NCBI RefSeq assembly: GCF_000003605.2
Contig: NW_003134360.1
Location: 145,946 to 163,133 of the forward strand
Length of the DNA stretch: 17,188 nucleotides
Source of the DNA: Saccoglossus kowalevskii
Lineage: Eukaryota > Hemichordata > Enteropneusta > Harrimaniidae
Direction of reading: 5' to 3'
Position numbers and translations under genes: made by a program. Positions within the stretch are counted from its first letter, which is position 1. Each line of letters opens with the position of its first letter. Shown here piece after piece: positions 1 to 8,500 of the stretch. The notes under the pieces were generated by a model. That model ran no database searches and was not told where the DNA came from. It saw nothing but the letters and a program-made list of their open reading frames with translations.

Positions 1-428
1 CTATTCTCAGAAAGATGTCAGCATTTGGACATTGAAATATAGAAATTTATCTAAGTTTTGTGACATGTTTAGTCTGTGACTTGTACTCATTACTCAAGAT
101 ATCTTTCAGTGAATGGAACATCCTCTATTCAATGTGACTGCATCTTCCTCACTGCTCTATTTGCTCTAGCTGTAGTGCATGTGCTTTTGTGTTTTACAGA
201 CATGTAATGTAAACTATGGTGGTCAAAATAAGTAATATTTTAATGATTTTGTACACAACAAATGCTTTTTGGGGGTTTTCATGCACTTCTATTGGAGATG
301 ATTCTCTAAATATGGTATGTGACAGCCAAGTAAATTGAAGACAATAAACCTAAAAACCCTAAACCTATTGCCAAGACACTTCATTCTTTAAAATTAAATA
401 AATATTAAATTTTCGATTCTGAATTTCT
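1..428. other. AT-rich non-coding, nothing recognised
   Basis: There is no convincing exon, repeat or RNA gene here. An AATAAA at 343-348 and short cctaaa-like words near 348-366 are present but have no supporting context. If the oxidase gene starts upstream of the window, this stretch is intron. Confidence 0.5.
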
Positions 429-1431
429 GCATTAACATTTAGGTGCTGGGCTTAATGTTCCCTGTAGGTGTTCTCATATTCTTTGCATTAACATTTAGGT
501 GCTGGGCTTAATGTTCCCTGTAGGCGTTCTCATATTCTTTGCATTAACATTTAGGTGCTGGGCTTAATGTTCTCTGTAGGCGTTCTCATATTCTTTGCAT
601 TAACATTTAGGTGCTGGGCTTAATGTTCCCTGTAGGCGTTCTCATATTCTTTGCATTAACATTTTGGTGCTGGGCTTAATGTTCCCTGTAGGCGTTCTCA
701 TATTCTTTGCATTAACATTTAGGTGCTGGGCTTAATGTTCCCTGTAGGCGTTCTCATATTCTTTGCATTAACATTTAGGTGCTGGGCTTAATGTTCCCTG
801 TAGGTGTTCTCATATTCTTTACATTAACATTTAGGTGCTGGGCTTAATGTTCTCTGTAGGCGTTCTCATATTCTTTGCATTAACATTTAGGTGCTGGGCT
901 TAATGTTCTCTGTAGGTTCTCATATTCTTTACATTTAACATTTAGGTGCGGCTCAATGTTCCCTGTAGGGTTCTCATATTCTTTGCATTAACATTTAGGT
1001 GCTGGGCTTAATGTTCTCTGTAGGTGTTCTCATATTCTTTACATTAATATTTAGGTGCCGGGCTCAATGTTCCCTGTAGGTGTTCTCATATTCTTTGCAT
1101 TAACATTTAGGTGCCGGGCTTAATGTTCTAGGTGTTCTCATATAATTTGCATTAACATTTAGGTGCCGGGCTTAATGTTCTAGGTGTTCTCATATTCTTT
1201 GCATTAACATTTAGGTGCATGGCTCAATGTTCTAGGTGTTCTCATATTATTTGCATTAACATTTAGGTGCCGGGCTCAATGTTCTAGGTGTTCTCATATT
1301 ATTTGCATTAACTTTTAGATGCCGGGCTCAATGTTCCCTGTAGGTGTTCTCATATTCTTTACATTAACATTTTGGTGCCGGGCTCAATGTTCTAGGTGTT
1401 CTCATATTCTTTGCATTAACATTTAGGTACA
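429..1431. repeat. minisatellite, 18 full units of 56/54/52 bp plus a partial unit
   Basis: Units start with gcattaacatttaggtg at 429, 485, 541, 597, 653, 709, 765, 821, 877, 931, 985, 1041, 1097, 1149, 1201, 1253, 1305, 1361 and (partial) 1413. The first eight are all 56 bp and nearly identical, with gctgggcttaatg in the middle. From about unit 10 on they carry gccgggctcaatg variants, and five of them lack the four bases cctg of gttccctgtagg and are 52 bp long. Each unit has a small inverted pair, aacatt and aatgtt, around a GC-rich loop. It is non-coding: stops occur in all frames. Confidence 0.97.
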
Positions 1432-1559
1432 TGCCCCTTGGATAAAGACATTTGTTGATTTGGGTTCCAGTTATATTATTCCATGGTAAGAAAATAACAA
1501 TTAAACTTAAATTGTATATGATACTTATATCAGCTATAATTGTGTCTCCATCTGTGCAT

Positions 1560-2180
1560 CCATATGTTCATCATATTTCAGGTTCCTCGGAGTCAAATTC
1601 TTTGCATGTGGCACTTTATGTGGCACATATGCACATGCAGTGGTTACGCTATTCAATTCAAAATGGCTGACTGGCAGCCATCTTTTTTTTTTGAAACTGT
1701 ACATTTTTGGCATGCTCTGTCAGTTTGGTACATACATTATTCATGTTAAGATTCATGTTATGTTCACAATTCAAATTCTTTTTACGATAGGATCAAAGAT
1801 GGCTGACTGGTGGCCATCTTGTTTTTTTGAAAATGTGGTTACTGGAACAAGCTTTGTCAGTTTTTCATTCAAATTGAATACATACATGTACATTTTACAT
1901 GTTAGGATACATGTCCATGACACTTCGTACCCAATCGGCTCAAAGAATTCTGACTGGTGGCGATCTTGCCTCTTAGCCATACTGATATAATTCTGAGACT
2001 TATGGACCATTTTTATTTATATTTTGCACGTACATTGTATATCATACATGTCTATGTTAGTTAGTTTAAATTCATAATCAAATAAAAATTTATCAAAAAC
2101 ATGCTTTTTCCGCCATTCTAGAACTTAATCTCAGTTGTGTAAATTTAGTTCAAAATTAGACATACATGTACATTCAACAT
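1560..2180. repeat. degenerate repeat of about 140-bp units centred on an ATGGC...GCCAT palindrome, locus 1
   Basis: Three recognisable cores lie at 1663-1681 (ATGGCTG ACTGG CAGCCAT), 1799-1817 and about 1947-1964, some 136 and 148 bases apart. Each is followed by a T-run. Between cores there is a shared block resembling attcaaattgaatacatac, then atgtacattttacatg, seen again at about 2155-2180. The short open frames that span this block are by-products of the repeat. The same family recurs at 6360-6950. Confidence 0.75.
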
Positions 2181-4384
2181 TATTCTTCAAAATCCAGCAC
2201 TTTTGCTTTCCGGAGCTGAATTTGTAAATTTTGTTTTTCAGTTCAGAAGCAATCTTTATAATTTCAGACATCAATCAAGGTGCATCATGGTGTTAAAGTC
2301 ACATAATCAAACTTAAACTTCTATTTTATTTCTCCCAACTTAATGGCAGCACACAGGATTTGTTTCCCTAATCTACCAGTCTCACAATTCTCATAAATCA
2401 AGTAAAAATGAAATGTTACCAATGCCTCTCTTTAACGTATATTGAATTCCCTGTTTGAGATATCAGCGAAATTATAATTAGCAATGTATGGTTATAAATT
2501 ACTAGTAATAACTGTATTCAAGGAACAGTGTTCCAATTTGCAAATGAAAAATAAAAACACTATAAAGCCTTTGACGAGGGAGGGGGGGGGGGCAAGGGGG
2601 TAGCTAGTACAGGCTATAGGAAATAAAAATGGCATTTCATGTTTTTATAGGAAATAAAATGAAAGTTCCATTTACAGTGAAAACACTTTACAAGATTAAG
2701 CAAAATCCTAGTTACATTTTATATTCTTATAATATTCTTGATGATTTGTGTTTAAAAATAAAAATTACAACATTTAATTTGGAAAATGCTTTATACACTT
2801 ACAAATAATAAAATCCTTGTACAAATCATGGATGAATAAAATAGCGGATTACATTTTACACCTTACATTTTTTATTTATTTGTATTACATTATTACAAAA
2901 TAAAAACAATTGATTACAGCTTACGAAAATACCCCTTGCCGACCCTCTTTGACATAATCAGAGATTACAATTTGACTATTTATGGGAAAACAGATGCAAA
3001 CTCAGAATTAGTTATCACAATATCATAATAGAGAAAGGCCGGCATATGAAACCAAAAACAAATAATGATGAATAGTTCTGTGAAAAGTGTGATAAATATG
3101 AGGATGATTGACTGCCCGCAACATAAAGAAGTCAATAAAACCTCAGATCAGTTTGTTAGATAATGGGGCAAAGTTCTTGTATATTATGGGTGATACTGTC
3201 ACAGTTTAATCCCTGCTTATTGTTATTGAGAAGGGCATCCACAGAACTTAGACTGGACAGGGGGTTCTTTCACCGCTAGAATGGGGTAGACAAGACAATA
3301 GTACTGGAAATGAAATACACATACACCAACAGATTGAGTTAAAGCTCCTGAATTGAAAACATCTCAAAATAATTACAAGAAACAAAGCACAGAAAAATAC
3401 AATAAATAAATTCACTAAAATAGGGGATTGCCTAGTGAAGTGTGCATTGGTGATAACTCACAATTCCAGAATGTAGGAATGGATGACAGTCAATGGCTTC
3501 TGCAATGCAACGACAGATACACATAAAGAACTTTCAGTTTATATTAGCAGAAGTGGTATTTTCTAAAATAGCTTTTTAAAATCATGTGCAATTTGGTTGC
3601 ATGCTGCCCTCTATGTTTTATCAGTGTCCATGCTGTATACTTTTGTTTTTATCATGCGGGTCAGGCCATGAGTTATAGAAAAAATCTGTTCTCTTCTGAT
3701 AATGTCTAAGTGTATCAGAGGGCATTGGTTTACTTGGAGAATGCTAGCTTACAGAAGATTTATAATCCATGCATGTTTTCATGTATGCAGGCAAGTACTT
3801 GTATTTACAATTTTCAGTCAGGTTCTCTTCTATAACATTTAGGGCTTAGGGTTCCAATCAGTCCTGTATTTTGTTAACGAGATATAAATATTTGTTTTTG
3901 TGATTGTATACAGTGACTGCTTATTTCAGTTGACTTTTATCAACGTCAATTCTGAGATACTTGTGCTGTTCTGTGTCTTAATTGAAATATGTCAATTTAG
4001 TGATGTTATGTTATCCAGACCGTTCTTTGAAAGTTTAGTGGTTATGTGTTACAACAACATTTGTTTACATTAGTCAGCTGCCAATGTGTAATTGATCTAC
4101 AAGTGTGATACATGATACAGACTAATTATTGTAATTTGTTATTACAACTAGTGATATATATCATTGCAGATCTTCTATGTTTCACATCTTTAACTCAAGT
4201 ACAGTTCACCACTCTTTGGAGATTGTAGTTCATCAATGGGGATATTTTCTATGTATCTCCTAACTAATTCAAGTACAGTTAACTAATTAAATAATCTCAA
4301 CCATACCTAATATCAACTTGATAATTACAATCATAAATTAAACTTATTTTGCTGCCAGTAAATATTAATCTTCTCCTACAACGT
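2181..4384. other. AT-rich non-coding stretch
   Basis: I see no gene or RNA here. It contains an 11-base G run at 2582-2592 and one copy of a short dispersed repeat at 3597-3650 (listed separately). No exon of the oxidase could be found by looking for its NCTG, GxG or RGQ motifs. Confidence 0.5.
3597..3650. repeat. dispersed repeat, copy 1
   Basis: The 24 bases 3597-3620 (starting ttgcatgctgccctctatg) are identical to 13031-13054, and similarity continues for about 30 more bases (tgctgtatacttttgttttt against a diverged tgtactttcgttttc). The preceding bases are also alike (caatttgg versus caaattgttg). This is probably a fragment of an interspersed element, but no terminal repeats are visible. 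Confidence 0.7.
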
Positions 4385-4700
4385 GCTGTGTCCGAGAGTG
4401 ACATACAATTTCTTGCTCTGTCCGATAGTGACATACAATTTCTTGCTCTGTCTGATAGTGACATACAATTTCTTGCTCTGTCTGATAGTGACATACAATT
4501 TCTTGCTGTGTCCGATAGTGACATACAATTTCTTGCTGTGTCCGATAGTGACATACAATTTCTTGCTCTGTCCGATAGTGACATACAATTTCTTGCTCTG
4601 TCCGATAGTGACATACAATTTCTTGCTCTGTCCGATAGTGACATACAATTTCTTGCTCTGTCCGATAGTGACATACAATTTCTTGCTCTGTCTGATAGTG
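4385..4700. repeat. 30-bp minisatellite, ten full units plus a partial unit
   Basis: Units beginning acatacaatttcttgct start at 4401, 4431, 4461, 4491, 4521, 4551, 4581, 4611, 4641 and 4671. A partial unit precedes them at 4385-4400. Units differ almost only at two sites, tcCgatag/tcTgatag and gctCtg/gctGtg, and variants sit in neighbouring pairs, as expected from recent unequal exchange. Because 30 is a multiple of three and the unit lacks stops in several frames, long repetitive frames open on both strands. They show no codon bias or start context and are not genes. Confidence 0.98.
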
Positions 4701-4730
4701 GTAATGTAATGTTTCATCAATATGCTAAAT

Positions 4731-4854
4731 TTAAAGCATGGTGCACTCGTGCATCGCTGAAACACATAGAATTTCATGTGAACAAAAATGTAACACATTT
4801 TACACGCATTATGTATTTGTTGCATGGGACCCATATTCATCATGATGTGTTTAA
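4731..4854. mobile_element. TTAA-flanked short element (MITE-like), copy 1
   Basis: It begins TTAAAGCATGGTGC (TTAA at 4731-4734) and ends at TTAA 4851-4854. It shares with copy 2 (14283-14415) the left end TTAAAGC(A/G)TGGTG, the block aatttcatgt and the block ttttacacgc, in the same order and spacing. Most CG dinucleotides of copy 2 are TG or CA here, so this copy looks older and decayed, and its terminal inverted repeats are barely visible. It starts 30 bases after the 30-bp minisatellite ends. Confidence 0.72.
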
Positions 4855-4866
4855 TTGTCATGTTTG

Positions 4867-5471
4867 TTTTTTTTTTTGGGGGGGGGTAATAAAATCTAAA
4901 CTGTTGTGAGAAATAATAAATGTTGACACTGACAGTGTAATAGTTATGACACGATACAACTGAAAATGTTATGACTCATTGTATCTGCTTGGTTTCTTTT
5001 TGAAGGAATACGTCATTTGCATATTCTGAATTGATAATTAACCTGTTATCGTTATAACATTATTCAGACAATTAACATGACTTATCTAAATAATTGTAAA
5101 CTCGTAAATATTACGTCAACATAATCTGCTGTCAATATTTTAATATATGCAGGTAAGGCGAAACATACTGAAAAAAGGTCGCCACTAAACCATTAAAAAA
5201 TGGGTTTCTTGATGTGTTCTGCAATTTAAAAACAAATTTGTGCTGACTGCTAACCGTACTTGCCCTATTATTAAAAATACATCTCCAATATAAAAGTGCA
5301 TACATAATATAGTAAACCAAAAAACGCCTTTATTGTCGATATTACTTATTTTGACTTATTTTGACCATTAACACACAGCTGTTTACCGAAGTGCATCATA
5401 AAGTAATAGAACAGATACAGTAGCTTTATATTCCAACAAAGCCATACATCAGTGCTTTATTTACTCTCTAG
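4867..5471. other. AT-rich non-coding, homopolymer T11-G9 at its start
   Basis: It opens with 11 T then 9 G at 4867-4886. The rest has no recognisable repeat or exon up to the acceptor of oxidase exon A at 5471. It is inferred to be intron. Confidence 0.5.
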
Positions 5472-5542
5472 GTGCATGCACATTGGATCAAACACTTTGC
5501 AATCACAGCTGATGCAGGACATTCATCATATGTGATACCTTG
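5472..5542 (+). CDS. oxidase exon A (substrate-lid region)
   Basis: The acceptor is ctctag at 5466-5471 and the donor is gtgagt at 5543. The exon encodes 23 residues, VHAHWIKHF...SSYVIP, plus two bases (phase 2) completed by the T at 8589. The pattern W-(I/M)-K-H-F followed by Y-(V/I)-I-P matches the family. The Tyr codon at 5529-5531 aligns with Tyr228 of human DAO, which binds the substrate carboxylate. The position of human Tyr224 is Gly here, and no Arg occupies the lid where mammalian DDO has Arg216. The exon is short and surrounded by AT-rich intron. It was identified by family pattern, since no long open frame marks it. Confidence 0.88.
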
Positions 5543-8500
5543 GTGAGTTCAATTTGTGAATTGTGTTGTCCTTAAATTCTAAGTATGTTTGATTTCAGAA
5601 TCAGTCCAAATTGTTTCATGATTTTTACTTTTTAAATTCAAATAATTAATTATCTGAGGGTATGAGATGAGCATTCCATTGCGTGATCGTGGATTGAATT
5701 TAATTCTGCAGTAGATACTTAGAAATATATATTGTCACATTCAAAAATACAGAACACATGAATAACATACGGTATGCTTTTTTTTTATCACTGTCAAAAG
5801 CAATCTGAAATGAGCACCAATCAATTATTTCACAGATTCACTAATTATTAAATTAATTTTCTAGAAAAATCTTCCCAAAAATCTTATAATTTCATAACCT
5901 GAGCACATTCCAGATTAATTCTGTTACATTCAAAATCTTTAAATTATTTAATCACATTGGATCAGTGCAGCAAATTCACAGCACGTAATAGTAATGGAAT
6001 AATGACAATGAAATCAATTGATCACAGAGACATTAATGTAACCATTTAAAGCTGCTATTATTTACTGAATTATTACTATAGTACACACTAATAATTATTA
6101 CCCAGCCAGACAGTGTGAGATTGACCTAGCTGCTATGTATCTAAAGATACGATCACTGTACAACCTACTTTGTGAACTTATTAAGATAACCTTATAATAT
6201 GAAATGTTATTAGCAAATTTGTTGTACATTATTTCCTAACACCAAAGCCCTTGTGAATTACCACCACAATAGATATCGTACTTTGTTTTTTAGTAACCAT
6301 TTGGACACAGTTTGAGAACTGGGATATATTGATTAACCACTATGCATTTCCACCTGTATCTTGGACATGTCGATTACGTTCAAACTTCACACATACATCG
6401 TGCTTCTTGCGATACATATGCACGTCCATTCGTTTCACAAACTGATTCAAGATGGCCGAATTGTGGCCATTTGGGGGCTAATAATTCATCAAAATCAAGC
6501 ATTTCTACAATTCCATAACCTGTGAATTTTGATCATGTATGGAAACATTTCATTCAAGCTTAATACACATATATAAGACATTATGGGACCTTGATGAATG
6601 ACTGGCATCCATTTTGTTTTACTGAATACTCTTCATGAACAATATCTCTGGCATGCCCTGACTTATCATATTCAACTTGGCCGATTAGTGGCCATTTTGT
6701 TTTAACCAATGCTGTAGTCATAATCTTGACATGCCTTGACAGATTATATTTGAAATTTAATATACATTATGTCGCACAAATGAACATGTATTGATGGCCT
6801 TTTATTATTGAAAATTCATCAAAATTTCTCATCAGGATCTCGGCATGAACTTTGTTTAAATTTGGTATATATGTACATTTAACATTACGGCACCTTGATG
6901 ATGTCATTTTGTTTTTCAGAATGAATACAAAATGACAAACTGTCAGTCATTTTTGACTCCCATGTGCAAAATAGACAATGGGAGTTTTTACAGTTGTGTG
7001 TGTATGTTTCTGTGTGTCCGTGTGTCTGTCTGATATCTCAAGAACCATATTTGCAATGAAACTTGGTACATAGATGTTCAAGACAATGAGCCGGCCTGGT
7101 TAGTTTTGGGTAAAAATCCCATGTATATTGATTACCTAATTTGCATAATGATTTGTCAATTTTTGACTTTTCTACTGATATCTCAAGTACTAATCACCAC
7201 ATTACAATGAAACTTGGTACATGGATGTCATAGGACATATGCACAGACAAGTTTTGGGTTAATAACCATGCATATTAATTACATGATTTGCATAATTAGT
7301 CAATTTTTGGGCTTTTCTGCTGATACATGTATTTCAAGTACATTACATTAAATTACATTTCAATGAAACTTGGTACATATATGCTCTATGACTATTCATA
7401 GACCTGATTTGTTTTGGGGGGAAATCTGTGCATAATAATTACCTAATTTGCATAATGATTAGTAAATTTTCTTCGATAACTCAAGTACTAATCATCACAT
7501 TACATTGAAACTTGGTATATATAGATGTCATAGCACAATACACAGACCTGATAAGTATTGGATTAATTTTTGTGCATAATAATTACCTAATTTGTATAAT
7601 TAGTGAATTTTCAGCTATTCTGCTGATGTTTCAAGTACCAATTTTAACATTTCAACTTGGTACATAGATGCTTTATGACGATTCACAGACCTGATTAGTT
7701 TTTGGTCAAAAATCTATGGATATTAATAATAGATGCCCTGGGATAATGCGCTAACCTGAAGTTTGAAGTTGAAATCAATGTGATATAAGTACTGTTGCTG
7801 ATAGGGGCATGTATCTGGTGCTATAATCTTTTAAATATTTTTTTGTGCCAGGCGACAGTTCCGGACTTTGAATGTCACTGTTGTCTCTCCTGACTTTTTT
7901 TTTTTTTGTACTTGCAAATTTCAAGTGCTGACACATAGTGCATTTTGCCACAGAAGTCATTTCCTGTTTGGGACTACATGACAGGGCTGTGCGGCCATCT
8001 CCCTATCAAGTGGCAATTTAATGCGCTATCCTGGCGTCAACCAGGCTCGGTCAAACACAAGCACCTGCGGACCTTAACCAAGGTTCCCCCAAAGTCGCAT
8101 TCGTTAGTGAATGAATCTCGGCCAGTGGAATTGGCATTCCCATTGAGTCTGTGACACACTCACCCAGGGTAGGGGTCGACCCTTTTGATGTTCAGCCTAA
8201 GGTAGGATTTGAACTTGGGTCTACCAATCATGAGTCTGACGCGAAAACCACTATGCTATCAGTGACCGGAACTGGTGCTATAATCTTGTCTGACAAGATA
8301 TATGACCAAAATATCAAATCATCTAATATGGTCATTATTTCATTAAATATTTATAATTGTTAAACCAGCACTACATGGAACCCCTCAGATCATTGCTTGC
8401 AGTTATATTTTTAAATGCTGTATTTGCCCTAAAAGAAACACATGCGCTAACTTCATGTTCATGTTCATGGAATGTCTTCCTTATCATATATACATATACC

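Noticed and set aside
343-366. AATAAA followed by telomere-like cctaaa words
   Set aside because: There are only a few imperfect words and no gene end upstream is supported.
2582-2592. Long G runs here and at 4878-4886 and 15443-15453 as G-quadruplex candidates
   Set aside because: They are single homopolymer runs without the four spaced tracts expected of a quadruplex, and run length may be affected by sequencing error.
4349-4909. 186-codon plus-strand frame with a repeated SDSDIQFLAL motif and overlapping minus-strand frames
   Set aside because: It is entirely the 30-bp minisatellite read in a period divisible by three. Similar frames open on both strands, and the ends run into a mobile element and a T/G homopolymer.
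8200-8271. Functional tRNA gene on the minus strand
   Set aside because: A and B boxes are present, but the acceptor and anticodon stems do not pair well. The sequence runs on into a SINE body with an A-rich tail and target duplications.
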